Below, piece by piece: positions 8,908 through 17,223 of a stretch of 64,000 bases of DNA. A program made the position numbers and the translations under genes. The stretch is taken from NCBI RefSeq assembly GCF_030486595.1, contig NZ_JAUJZH010000031.1, positions 24,236-88,235 of the forward strand, in the 5' to 3' direction. Within the stretch, counting starts at the first letter, position 1; every line of letters starts with the position of its first letter. Below the pieces are notes generated by a model. The model did no database searches and was not told the origin of the DNA. It saw only the letters and a program-made list of their open reading frames with translations. This DNA comes from Variovorax ginsengisoli. Lineage in GTDB: Bacteria; Pseudomonadota; Gammaproteobacteria; Burkholderiales; Burkholderiaceae_C.

Positions 8908-9927
8908 CTAGCTTTCGTATCCCCGCGGGTTGGCCTGCTGCCAGCGCCAGCTGTCGGCGCACATCTGGTCGAGACCGCGGCGGGCCGTCCAACCGAGGGT
9001 GGCTTGCGCCAGTGCCGGATCGCCCCAATAGGCCGGGACGTCACCGGGGCGGCGCTCACCGATCTCGTAGGGGATGGGCCGGCCGCAGGCCCGCTCGAAA
9101 GCCTTCACCACCTCGAGCACCGATGCACCCCGGCCGGTACCCAGGTTGAGCGTGGCGAGTCCTGGCTGGCTTTCGGCATGCCTCAGTGCCGCCACGTGGC
9201 CCTCGGCCAAGTCCATCACGTGGACGTAGTCGCGCACGCCGGTGCCGTCGGGCGTCGGATAGTCGCCGCCATGCACCGCGAGCTTGTCGCGCAAGCCCAC
9301 GGCGACCTGGCTGACGAAGGGCATCAGGTTGTTGGGCCGCCCCTGCGGGTGCTCCCCGATCAACCCGCTCTCGTGCGCGCCCACGGGATTGAAATAGCGT
9401 AGCAGCGCAATCCGCCATGTCGGGTCCGAACGCTGAAGGTCGCCCAGTGCCTCTTCGACCATCAGCTTCGAGCGGCCGTACGGATTGGCCGGTCGGCGTG
9501 GCGCGTCTTCCGGGATCGGCGAGTGATCCGGCTCGCCATAGACCGTCGCCGAAGACGAGAAGATCAGCGTGCGCACCCCGGCAGCTTGCATGGCCGCGGC
9601 CAGGACGAAACTGCCGTGCACGTTGTTGTCGTAGTAGGCGAGCGGGTCGGCCACCGAATCGCCGACCGCCTTCAGGCCGGCGAAATGGATCACGCCGGCG
9701 ATCGGCTGCTCGGCGAACAGCCGATCCAGCAAGGCCCGGTCGCGAACATCTCCCTCCACGAAGCGCGGTGCCTCGCCGATGATTCGCGCCAGCCGTTCGA
9801 ACACCCGGACGTCGCTGTTTCCCAGGTTGTCCAGCACCAGCGGCACATAGCCCGCGGCGGCCAGCGCGACGCAGGTGTGGCTGCCGATGAATCCGGCGCC
9901 GCCGGTCACGAGAATGGTTGGGCTCAT
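8908..9927 (-). CDS. galE: UDP-glucose 4-epimerase
   Basis: 339 aa if started at the ATG at 9927, which puts the Rossmann motif ILVTGGAGFIGSH right at the N-terminus as in GalE; upstream in-frame codons look non-coding. Interconverts UDP-glucose and UDP-galactose, supplying galactose for glycans. Further motifs: NLGNSDVRV, FAGLKAVGDSV, the active-site region SSSATVYGEP and NPYGRSKLMVEE (catalytic Tyr and Lys), YFNPVGAHESG and GVRDYVHVMDLAEGH. It sits antisense between argB and slmA, divergent from slmA. A role in the nearby polysaccharide cluster is plausible. Confidence 0.95.
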   Translation of the reverse strand: MSPTILVTGGAGFIGSHTCVALAAAGYVPLVLDNLGNSDVRVFERLARIIGEAPRFVEGDVRDRALLDRLFAEQPIAGVIHFAGLKAVGDSVADPLAYYDNNVHGSFVLAAAMQAAGVRTLIFSSSATVYGEPDHSPIPEDAPRRPANPYGRSKLMVEEALGDLQRSDPTWRIALLRYFNPVGAHESGLIGEHPQGRPNNLMPFVSQVAVGLRDKLAVHGGDYPTPDGTGVRDYVHVMDLAEGHVAALRHAESQPGLATLNLGTGRGASVLEVVKAFERACGRPIPYEIGERRPGDVPAYWGDPALAQATLGWTARRGLDQMCADSWRWQQANPRGYES

Positions 9928-9986
9928 GGTCTGTCTTGTGTCGGAAGCGTGAATGATTTGTCGATTCTGCGCGACAGGCAGGGCTT

Positions 9987-10032
9987 GCACGGTTGGCGCG
10001 CGCTAACGTTCCCGTGCGAGAATCATTTTTTT
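9987..10032. other. Hairpin followed by T-run in the galE-slmA divergent spacer
   Basis: GCACGG (9987-9992) pairs with CCGTGC (10012-10017) around an inner TTGGCGC/GCGCTAA stem, and a run of seven Ts follows at 10026-10032. It looks like an intrinsic terminator, but nothing upstream on the plus strand needs one because galE is divergent. It may instead attenuate or fold the slmA leader. Confidence 0.35.
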
Positions 10033-10049
10033 ACATTTTGCACGCGCCC

Positions 10050-10700
10050 ATGCAGAACGACGAGCCGAGCGCCACTGGCGCCACAAGCAGTTCAGAACCG
10101 GTGGCCGCACCGACGCGCAAGCGCCCCAAGCCGGGCGAGCGGCGCGTGCAGATCCTGCAGGCCCTGGCCGCCATGCTCGAGCAGCCCGGTGCCGAGCGCG
10201 TCACCACGGCCGCGCTGGCTGCCCGGCTGGAGGTCAGCGAAGCCGCGCTGTACCGCCATTTCGCCAGCAAGGCGCAGATGTTCGAGGGCCTGATCGATTT
10301 CATCGAGCAGAGCGTGTTCACTCTGGTCAACCAGATCGTCGAGCGCGAGGCCCCGGGCCACGAGCAGGCCGCGCGCATCGTCGCCATGCTGGTCCAGTTC
10401 GCCGAGAAGAACCCCGGCATGACCCGCGTCATGGTGGGCGATGCGCTGGTGTTCGAGAACGAGCGGCTGCAGAGCCGGATGAACCAGTTCTTCGACAAGA
10501 TCGAAGCGACCCTGCGCCAGTCCTTGCGCGACGGGGCGGCGGTCGACGGCTCCGCCACGCCCACCCTGGACGCGCAGGTGCGCGCCTCGGCGCTCACGGC
10601 CTTCGTGGTCGGACGGCTGCAGCGCTTCGCGCGCTCGGGCTTTCGCCGGGCGCCGTCCGAGCACCTGGACGCCTCGGTGGCGTTGATGCTTCCAAACTGA
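10050..10700 (+). CDS. slmA: Nucleoid occlusion factor, TetR-fold
   Basis: 216 aa from the ATG at 10050; the in-frame ATG at 9993 would add a residue stretch with no family resemblance. The N-terminal HTH reads RRVQILQALAAMLEQPG, VTTAALAARLEVSEAALYRHFASK, the signature of SlmA, which binds DNA and blocks FtsZ ring assembly over the chromosome. NPGMTRVMVGDALVFENERLQ lies in the ligand/dimer domain and is also SlmA-like. Its nearness to argB is, to my knowledge, usual in betaproteobacteria. An ordinary TetR repressor is the alternative, but the motif fit favours SlmA. Confidence 0.85.
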   Translation: MQNDEPSATGATSSSEPVAAPTRKRPKPGERRVQILQALAAMLEQPGAERVTTAALAARLEVSEAALYRHFASKAQMFEGLIDFIEQSVFTLVNQIVEREAPGHEQAARIVAMLVQFAEKNPGMTRVMVGDALVFENERLQSRMNQFFDKIEATLRQSLRDGAAVDGSATPTLDAQVRASALTAFVVGRLQRFARSGFRRAPSEHLDASVALMLPN

Positions 10701-10756
10701 ACACGTGCGAGGCGGCGGCCTCGCGCTGGACGTCGCCCCGCGATGCCCCGATCCGG

Positions 10757-10782
10757 CTATGCACGGCATAGAGAGGCCCTAT
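10757..10782 (+). promoter_or_regulatory. OxyR-type operator upstream of katG
   Basis: CTAT (10757-10760), N7, ATAG (10768-10771), N7, CTAT (10779-10782) match three of the four quarter-sites of the OxyR consensus ATAG-N7-CTAT-N7-ATAG-N7-CTAT with exact 7-nt spacing. A possible promoter follows: TTCGCA at 10782-10787, 17 nt, then CAGAAT at 10805-10810. This places the activator site against the -35 element, as expected for peroxide induction of katG. Confidence 0.75.
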
Positions 10783-10848
10783 TCGCAGCCGGCCGGTTCT
10801 GCCACAGAATGCACCTCCGACCCTCATCGTAGAACGTAGGAGAACCCC

Positions 10849-13092
10849 ATGAGCAGCGAAAAGACCGAAGCCAAGTGCCCGTTCAGCCCCGCCGCGGGCG
10901 GCACGACGAACCGTGACTGGTGGCCCCAGCAGTTGCGGCTCGACCTGCTCCACCAGCATTCGTCCAAGTCCGACCCGATGGGTGAGGGCTTCGACTACGC
11001 CGCCGAGTTCAAGACCCTCGATCTGGCGGCGCTGAAGAAGGACCTCGCCGACCTGATGACCGATTCGCAGGACTGGTGGCCGGCGGATTTCGGGCACTAC
11101 GGGCCCCTGTTCATCCGCATGGCCTGGCACAGCGCCGGCACCTATCGCATCGGCGACGGGCGGGGCGGCGCCGGCCGCGGCCAGCAGCGCTTCGCGCCGC
11201 TGAACAGCTGGCCGGACAACGTCAGCCTCGACAAGGCGCGCCGGCTGCTCTGGCCGGTCAAGCAGAAGTACGGCAAGAAGATCTCCTGGGCCGACCTGAT
11301 GATCCTCGCCGGCAACGTCGCGCTCGAAACCATGGGTTTCAAGACCTTCGGCTTCGGCGGCGGGCGCGCCGACGTGTGGGAGCCTGACCAGGACGTGTAC
11401 TGGGGTCGCGAAACCAAGTGGCTCGGCGGCGACATCCGCTACGCCCAGGGTTCGCCCGGCGTCGACGAGGCGCACGGCGTGCTCGTGAAGGACGACGACA
11501 GCCAGGTGCCGCACTCGCGCAAGCTCGAGAACCCGCTCGGCGCGGTGCAGATGGGCCTCATCTACGTCAATCCCGAAGGTCCGGACGGCAACCCCGATCC
11601 GATCGCGGCCGCCTACGACATCCGAGACACTTTCGGACGCATGGCGATGGACGACGAGGAAACCGTGGCGCTGATCGCCGGCGGCCACACCTTCGGCAAG
11701 ACGCATGGCGCCGGCCCTGCTTCCAACGTCGGGGCCGAGCCCGAGGCCGCCGGCCTCGAGGCCCAGGGCCTCGGCTGGGCGAACAGCTTCGGCACCGGCC
11801 GCGGCGGCGACACGATCACCAGCGGCCTGGAAGTCACCTGGACCACCACGCCGACCAAGTGGAGCAACAACTTCTTCTGGAACCTGTTCGGCTACGAATA
11901 CGAGCTGAGCAAGAGCCCGGCGGGCGCGCAGCAGTGGGTGGCCAAGGGCGCCGGCGCGACTATTCCGCATGCCCACGACCCGTCGAAGAAGCTGGTCCCC
12001 ACCATGCTGACCACCGACCTGTCGCTGCGCTTCGACCCGGCCTACGAGAAGATCTCGCGCCGCTTCATGGAGCACCCCGACCAGTTCGCCGATGCCTTCG
12101 CCCGCGCCTGGTTCAAGCTCACCCATCGCGACATGGGGCCGCGCGCCCGCTACCTGGGGCCGGAGGTGCCGGCCGAAGAGCTGATCTGGCAGGACCCGGT
12201 TCCCCCGGTCAACCATCCGCTGGTCGACGAGAAGGACGTCGCGGCGCTGGCCAAGAAGGTGCTGGCTTCAGGGCTCACCCCGGCGCAGCTGGTCTCGACC
12301 GCCTGGGCGTCGGCCTCCACCTTCCGCGGCTCCGACAAGCGCGGCGGCGCCAATGGCGCCCGGATTCGCCTGGCGCCGCAAAAGGACTGGGACGTCAATC
12401 AGCCGGAGCAGCTGACCAAGGTCCTGCAGGTGCTGGAGGGCATCCGCACCGAGTTCAACGGGGCGCAGGCGGGCGGCAAGAAGATCTCGCTGGCCGACCT
12501 GATCGTCCTGGCCGGCGGCGCGGCCGTGGAGAAGGCGGCGCGCGACGGCGGCCACGAGGTCCGGGTTCCCTTCACGCCGGGGCGGACCGATGCGCTGCAG
12601 GCGCAGACCGACGCGGCGTCGTTCGCGCCGCTGGAGCCGGTCGCCGACGGCTTCCGCAACTACGTGAAGGCCGGATTGGCCGTGCCGGCAGAGGTGCTGC
12701 TGGTCGACAAGGCGCAACTGCTGACCTTGACGGCGCCCGAGATGACGGTGCTGGTCGGCGGCCTGCGCGTGCTGGGCGGCAATGCTGGCCAGTCCCGCGA
12801 TGGCGTCTTCACCGACAAGCCGGGCACCTTGAGCAACGACTTCTTCGTCAACCTGCTCGACATGGGTACGGAGTGGAACGCGGACTCGGCCGGCGCCGCG
12901 TTCCAGGGCCGCGACCGCAAGACGGGCGAGCTGAAGTGGACCGGGTCCCGCGTCGACCTGGTCTTCGGCTCGAACGCGCAGCTGCGCGCCATCGCCGAGA
13001 TCTACGCCAGCTCGGACGCGAAGAAGAAGTTCGTCGACGACTTCGTGGCGGCCTGGACCAAGGTCATGAACCTCGATCGCTTCGATATCTAG
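10849..13092 (+). CDS. katG: Catalase-peroxidase
   Basis: 747 aa, full length. Haem enzyme removing hydrogen peroxide. The distal pocket is LFIRMAWHSAGTYR (Arg90, Trp93, His94); the proximal His is in LIAGGHTFGKTHGAG (His280). The Met-Tyr-Trp cofactor residues are present: Trp93, Tyr239 in GLIYVNPEG and Met265 in GRMAMDDEE. The second, non-haem domain is intact. A good ribosome site (AGGAGA) lies before the ATG and an OxyR-like operator about 80 nt upstream. The TAG stop overlaps the stop codon of the convergent DUF2501 gene inside one CTAG. Confidence 0.98.
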   Translation: MSSEKTEAKCPFSPAAGGTTNRDWWPQQLRLDLLHQHSSKSDPMGEGFDYAAEFKTLDLAALKKDLADLMTDSQDWWPADFGHYGPLFIRMAWHSAGTYRIGDGRGGAGRGQQRFAPLNSWPDNVSLDKARRLLWPVKQKYGKKISWADLMILAGNVALETMGFKTFGFGGGRADVWEPDQDVYWGRETKWLGGDIRYAQGSPGVDEAHGVLVKDDDSQVPHSRKLENPLGAVQMGLIYVNPEGPDGNPDPIAAAYDIRDTFGRMAMDDEETVALIAGGHTFGKTHGAGPASNVGAEPEAAGLEAQGLGWANSFGTGRGGDTITSGLEVTWTTTPTKWSNNFFWNLFGYEYELSKSPAGAQQWVAKGAGATIPHAHDPSKKLVPTMLTTDLSLRFDPAYEKISRRFMEHPDQFADAFARAWFKLTHRDMGPRARYLGPEVPAEELIWQDPVPPVNHPLVDEKDVAALAKKVLASGLTPAQLVSTAWASASTFRGSDKRGGANGARIRLAPQKDWDVNQPEQLTKVLQVLEGIRTEFNGAQAGGKKISLADLIVLAGGAAVEKAARDGGHEVRVPFTPGRTDALQAQTDAASFAPLEPVADGFRNYVKAGLAVPAEVLLVDKAQLLTLTAPEMTVLVGGLRVLGGNAGQSRDGVFTDKPGTLSNDFFVNLLDMGTEWNADSAGAAFQGRDRKTGELKWTGSRVDLVFGSNAQLRAIAEIYASSDAKKKFVDDFVAAWTKVMNLDRFDI

Positions 13093-13493
13093 AGCATTTG
13101 TTTAGCCTGTTTGAGCACGAAGTCACAAGCCTTGCGCGTGACTTCCTGCTTCAGGCCGCCGCCGGTCAGGTCCATCTTCTTGCCGTCGGTGCCGGTCAGG
13201 ATGCCCTGCGCGCCGTCCACGTAGCCGGGATCGGAGGCGGGCTTGCCGCCCGGGATCTTGCCCATCAGCTGGTCCTTCACGGCCGTGGTGGCGCTGTCGG
13301 CGCTCAGGTAGTTGTTCTTGAGGCAGTACTCGATCACGCCGGCGGCGTTGCCGAGGCTGCCCGAGGCCATGCCGCCACCGCCGCCGGCCAGGCCCTTGAG
13401 CATGTCCAGCGACTGGGCCTGGGCGAAGCCGGCGCTGCCGAGCAGCAGGGCGATGGCGCTGACGCGCATGAAGCGTTGTCTGGTGGTGTTCAT
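13089..13493 (-). CDS. DUF2501 exported protein
   Basis: 134 aa from the ATG at 13493 (MNTTRQRFMRVSAIALLLGSAGFAQAQS). A signal peptide ends near AQA at about residue 27, so the product is periplasmic. The mature part is glycine-rich (GLAGGGGGMASGSLGNAAGV), then IEYCLKNNYLSADSATTAVKDQL and a C-terminal RKACDFVLKQAKQML; the two cysteines may form a disulphide. It fits the DUF2501 (YjjA-like) family, of unknown function. The longer frame starting at 13532 adds residues without a signal-peptide character and is less likely. It is convergent with katG and shares the CTAG at the two stop codons. Confidence 0.85.
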   Translation of the reverse strand: MNTTRQRFMRVSAIALLLGSAGFAQAQSLDMLKGLAGGGGGMASGSLGNAAGVIEYCLKNNYLSADSATTAVKDQLMGKIPGGKPASDPGYVDGAQGILTGTDGKKMDLTGGGLKQEVTRKACDFVLKQAKQML

Positions 13494-13582
13494 GTCGGCT
13501 CCTTGTACTTTGCGAACAGTTGGGGAAACCATAGCGCAAGCCCAAGGCCGGGCGAAGACGACATTGAAACAGTTGGTGGGCC

Positions 13583-14653
13583 CTAACCGCGGGTGGCACC
13601 GACCGTGACACCGACCTTGCGTCCCGCCTCCACGATCTCGCGCCAGGTCGCGTCATCGAGCCAGATGCCTTCGCGCTCGCGCGCCGCCCGCGCCTTGCGC
13701 TCGGGCTCGCCGGCGATCTGCACGGCCTCGAAGCCGGCGCCCGGCGGGCTCTGGCGCAGCCAGTCGACGAAGGCCGTCGCCTCCTGCTCGAAGCTCGCCT
13801 GCGTGCCGAGTTTGGCCGGGTCGATCAGCACCACCAGCATGCCGTTGAGCACTGTGCGCGCGGTGTCCGCCGGACGGTGCCAGGTGCCGCTGCCGGTCAG
13901 TGCGCCGCCGAGCAGCTCGCAGGCCACCGCCATGCCATAGCCCTTGTGCTCGCCGAAGGTCATCAGGGCGCCGAACAGGCCGTTGCTCTGCGGCACCACC
14001 ACCACGCCCGGGTCGTCGGTCGGTGCGCCATGCTCGTCGATCAGGTGGCCCGGCGGCACGCGCTCGCCCTTGTTGTAGGCCACGCGCATCTTGCCCTGCG
14101 CCACCCGGCTGGTCGCGAAGTCGAGGATGAAGGGCTCGGCCCCCGCCAGCGGCACGCCGATGCAGCAGGGGTTGGTGCCGAAGCGGCCGTCGCCGCCGCC
14201 CCAGGGCGCGACCACCGGCCGCGACAGCACGTTGACGAAGTGCATCGCCACCAGCCCCTGGGCCACCGCCATCTCGGCGAAATGGCCGATGCGCCCCAGG
14301 TGGTGCGCGCTGGCCAGCGAGAGGATGCAGCTGCCATGCTGCTTGGCCCGCGCAATGCCGAGCTCCATCGCCTGCACGCCGACGATCTGGCCGAAGCCGT
14401 GCTGGCCGTCGAGCGAGAGCAGGGCGCCGGTGTCGAGGAGGATCCGGACCGCGGCATTGGGCACCAGGCCGCCCTCGGCGATGGCGTCGACATAGCGCGG
14501 CAGCATGCCGACGCCGTGCGAATCGTGGCCGCTCAGATTGGCCAGCACCAGGTTGGCGGCGACCTGCTCGGCCTCGGCCGGCGTGCTGCCGGCGGCGGCC
14601 AGGATGCGGGCGACCTCATTTCTCAGGCGGCCCGGCTCCAGTGTTTGGGACAT
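13583..14653 (-). CDS. Ldh2-family (malate/L-lactate type 2) NAD(P)-dependent dehydrogenase
   Basis: 356 aa from the ATG at 14653 (MSQTLEPGRLRNEVARIL). The family includes malate, L-lactate, ureidoglycolate, sulfolactate and 2,3-diketogulonate oxidoreductases with a fold unlike Rossmann enzymes. Visible motifs: LSGHDSHGVGMLPRYV (catalytic His region), LDGQHGFGQIVG, SAHHLGRIGHFAE, TNPCCIGVPLAG and EHKGYGMAVACELLGGALTG. It is the last gene of a leftward operon with lactonase, UxaA-type dehydratase and a TRAP importer. If the pathway releases L-lactate, this enzyme could oxidise it to pyruvate (inference). Substrate not provable from sequence. Confidence 0.83.
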   Translation of the reverse strand: MSQTLEPGRLRNEVARILAAAGSTPAEAEQVAANLVLANLSGHDSHGVGMLPRYVDAIAEGGLVPNAAVRILLDTGALLSLDGQHGFGQIVGVQAMELGIARAKQHGSCILSLASAHHLGRIGHFAEMAVAQGLVAMHFVNVLSRPVVAPWGGGDGRFGTNPCCIGVPLAGAEPFILDFATSRVAQGKMRVAYNKGERVPPGHLIDEHGAPTDDPGVVVVPQSNGLFGALMTFGEHKGYGMAVACELLGGALTGSGTWHRPADTARTVLNGMLVVLIDPAKLGTQASFEQEATAFVDWLRQSPPGAGFEAVQIAGEPERKARAAREREGIWLDDATWREIVEAGRKVGVTVGATRG

Positions 14654-14658
14654 GTGAT

Positions 14659-15600
14659 TCAAACTCCCTTGGCGTTGAGGGTGATGGCGTAGAGCGAACT
14701 CGTGGCGCAGATGAAGAGGCGGTTGCGCTTGGGGCCGCCGAAGCAGACATTGGCCACGCGCTCGGGCAGCAGGATCTTGCCGATCAGGCTGCCGTCGGGG
14801 TGCAAGGCATGCACGCCATCGGCGGCGCTGGTCCAGATGCGGCCCTCGGTGTCGAGCCGGAAGCCGTCGAACAGCCCCTGCGTGCATTCCGCGAACAGGC
14901 TGCCGGCACCCAGCCGCCGGCCGTCGCTCGAGACCGCGAAGCGGCGGATGTGGCGCGGCCCGTCGTCCGCATGGCTGGCGCCGGTGTCGGCGATGTAGAG
15001 CATCGATTCGTCGGGCGAGAAGGCCAGTCCGTTGGGCTTGACGAAGTCGTCGGCGACGAGGTCGACCGCGCCGCTGGCCGGGTCGATGCGGTAGACGTTG
15101 CAGGTGCCGATCTCGCTGTCGGCGCTCAAACCTTCATAGTCGCTCAGGATGCCGTAGCTCGGGTCGGTGAACCAGATGCCGCCATCGGAGTGCACCACGA
15201 CGTCGTTCGGCGAGTTGAGGCGCTTGCCTTGCCAGTGCGAGGCCAGCACCGTGAGGCTGCCATCATGCTCGGTGCGCGTCACGCGCCGCGTCAGGTGCTC
15301 GCAGCTGACCAGCCGGCCCTGGCGGTCGACCGTGTTGCCGTTGGCATTGTTGGACGGTTCGCGGAACACGGCCACGCCGCCGTTGCGCTCGTCGAAGCGC
15401 ATCATGCGGTTGTTCGGGATGTCGGACCACACCAGTGTGCGGTGGGCGCCGAACCAGGCCGGCCCCTCGCACCAGCGGGCGCCGGTCCAGAGCCGCTCGA
15501 CCTTCTCGGGTCCGGGCACCAGGCGGTTGAAACGGGCGTCGAATTTCTCGATGCCGCAGCCGTCCAGCGTGCCGAAGGGGGGCTGAGTGAAATGCGACAT
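14659..15600 (-). CDS. SMP-30/gluconolactonase-family sugar lactonase
   Basis: 313-aa beta-propeller lactonase started at the ATG at 15600 (MSHFTQPPFGTLDGCG). Metal-site motifs are present: WCEGPAWF (Glu ligand), NSPNDVVVHSDGGIWFTDPSYG (Asn ligand) and KPNGLAFSPDESMLYIADT (Asn and Asp). These enzymes hydrolyse aldono-lactones to aldonic acids. It sits between an Ldh2-type dehydrogenase and a UxaA-type dehydratase, with 5-nt and 2-nt gaps, so it belongs to the same operon. That places it as the ring-opening step ahead of the dehydratase. No signal peptide, so cytoplasmic. Confidence 0.9.
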   Translation of the reverse strand: MSHFTQPPFGTLDGCGIEKFDARFNRLVPGPEKVERLWTGARWCEGPAWFGAHRTLVWSDIPNNRMMRFDERNGGVAVFREPSNNANGNTVDRQGRLVSCEHLTRRVTRTEHDGSLTVLASHWQGKRLNSPNDVVVHSDGGIWFTDPSYGILSDYEGLSADSEIGTCNVYRIDPASGAVDLVADDFVKPNGLAFSPDESMLYIADTGASHADDGPRHIRRFAVSSDGRRLGAGSLFAECTQGLFDGFRLDTEGRIWTSAADGVHALHPDGSLIGKILLPERVANVCFGGPKRNRLFICATSSLYAITLNAKGV

Positions 15601-15602
15601 GG

Positions 15603-17129
15603 CTACATCACCGCGCCGACCTGCCAGGGCACGAACTCGTTCTGCCCGTAGCCATGGCGCTCGCTCTTCGAGGGTTCGCCCGAGGCGGTCGCCAGCACCA
15701 TCTCGAAGATGCGCTGGCCCATCTCCTGGATCGACACCGTGCCTTCGACGATCTCGCCGCAGTTGATGTCCATGTCTTCTTCCTGGCGCTGCCAGAGCGC
15801 GGAATTGGTCGCCAGCTTGAGCGACGGTGAAGGCGCGCAGCCATAGGCCGAGCCGCGGCCGGTGGTGAAGCAGATGATGTTGGCGCCGCCCGCCACCTGG
15901 CCGGTGGCGCTGACCGGATCGTAGCCCGGCGTGTCCATGTAGACGAAGCCGTGCGCGGTCACGGGTTCGGCGTATTCGTAGACCGCCTCGAGGTTGCTGG
16001 TGCCGCCCTTGGCCACCGCGCCGAGCGACTTCTCGAGGATCGTCGTGAGCCCGCCGGCCTTGTTGCCGGGCGAGGGGTTGTTGTTCATCTCGCCCTCGTT
16101 GATGGCGGTGTAGTGCTCCCACCAGCGGATCCGCTCGACCAGCTTTTCGCCGACCTCGCGCCGCACGGCGCGGCGGGTCAGCAGGTGCTCGGCGCCGTAG
16201 ACCTCCGGCGTCTCGGACAGGATAGCCGTGCCGCCGTGCGCCACCAGCAGGTCGACCGCGGCGCCCAGCGCCGGGTTCGCGCTGATGCCCGAGTAGCCGT
16301 CGGAGCCGCCGCACTGCAGCCCGATCGTGATGTGGGCCGCGCTCAACGGCTCGCGCCGCACGGCATTGGCGCGCGGCAGCATCTCGTTGATCAGCGCCAC
16401 GCCCTTCTCGACCGTCTTGCGCGTGCCGCCGGTGTCTTGGATGTTGAAGACGCGGAAGTTCTCGCCTTCGCTCAGGTGGCCGGTGGCCAGCCAGGCATTG
16501 ATCTGGTTGGCCTCGCAGCCCAGCCCGACCACCAGCACGGCGGCGAAGTTGGGGTGCGTCGCGTAGCCCGTGAGCGTGCGCTCGAGCAGCTGCATGCCCA
16601 TGCCGCCGGTGTCCATGCCGCAGCCGGTGCCGTGGGTGAGCGCGACCACGCCGTCGACGTTCGGGTAGTCGGCCAGCGCCGCCGGATTGGTCTTGCGCGA
16701 GAAGTGGTCGGCGATGGCGCGTGCCGCCGTGGCCGAGCAGTTGACGCTGGTCAGCACGCCGATGTAGTTGCGTGTGGCGACGCGGCCGTCGGCCCGCTTG
16801 ATGCCCATGAAGGTGGCCTCGCGCTTCGGCGGCGGTGCCTTCACGTCGGCCCCGAAGGCGTAGTCACGCTCGAAGTGGCCCTTGTCTGGGCCCATGTCGA
16901 GGTTGTGCGTATGCACGTGCTCGCCGGGTGCGATCGACTTGCTCGCGAAGCCGATGATCTGGTTGTAGCGGCGCACTGGGTCGCCTTGCGCGATGGCGCG
17001 CACCGCGATCTTGTGGCCGGGCGGGATCAGGCCGCGTGCCGTCACGCCCTCGACCGGCGTGCCGCCGACCAGCTGGCCGCGCGCGATCACGACATCGTCG
17101 GCGGGATGGAGTCGAATGAAGGGGTTCAT
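15603..17129 (-). CDS. UxaA/GarD-family sugar acid dehydratase
   Basis: 508 aa from the ATG at 17129. The N-terminal SAF-like domain begins MNPFIRLHPADDVVIARGQLVGG and has HTHNLDMG; the large dehydratase domain has GIKRADGRVATRNYIGVLTSVN, ALTHGTGCGMDTGGMGM, VGLGCEANQI and LQCGGSDGYSGISANPALG. Cys and His residues for the metal site of altronate/galactarate dehydratases are retained. The family removes water from aldonic or aldaric acids to give 2-keto-3-deoxy acids. Neighbours (lactonase, TRAP importer, SDR plus FAH hydrolase across the promoter) suggest an aldonate other than altronate; L-fuconate-like is my favoured guess. Confidence 0.85.
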   Translation of the reverse strand: MNPFIRLHPADDVVIARGQLVGGTPVEGVTARGLIPPGHKIAVRAIAQGDPVRRYNQIIGFASKSIAPGEHVHTHNLDMGPDKGHFERDYAFGADVKAPPPKREATFMGIKRADGRVATRNYIGVLTSVNCSATAARAIADHFSRKTNPAALADYPNVDGVVALTHGTGCGMDTGGMGMQLLERTLTGYATHPNFAAVLVVGLGCEANQINAWLATGHLSEGENFRVFNIQDTGGTRKTVEKGVALINEMLPRANAVRREPLSAAHITIGLQCGGSDGYSGISANPALGAAVDLLVAHGGTAILSETPEVYGAEHLLTRRAVRREVGEKLVERIRWWEHYTAINEGEMNNNPSPGNKAGGLTTILEKSLGAVAKGGTSNLEAVYEYAEPVTAHGFVYMDTPGYDPVSATGQVAGGANIICFTTGRGSAYGCAPSPSLKLATNSALWQRQEEDMDINCGEIVEGTVSIQEMGQRIFEMVLATASGEPSKSERHGYGQNEFVPWQVGAVM

Positions 17130-17223
17130 CGTGGGGGTCCTTTGTCTTGTACGGCACTGGATCTGGTCAGTTGGGGACAGAGCAAAAACCGCTGCGCGGT
17201 TTGTTGGTCTGTCGCGCAAGGTC

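Noticed and set aside
10594..12216. 540-aa open frame antisense to katG
   Set aside because: Arg/Ala/Val-rich shadow caused by high GC; katG on the other strand has all catalytic residues.
11418..13586. 722-aa open frame on the plus strand overlapping katG
   Set aside because: Frame-shifted shadow of katG with low-complexity Arg/Gly content.
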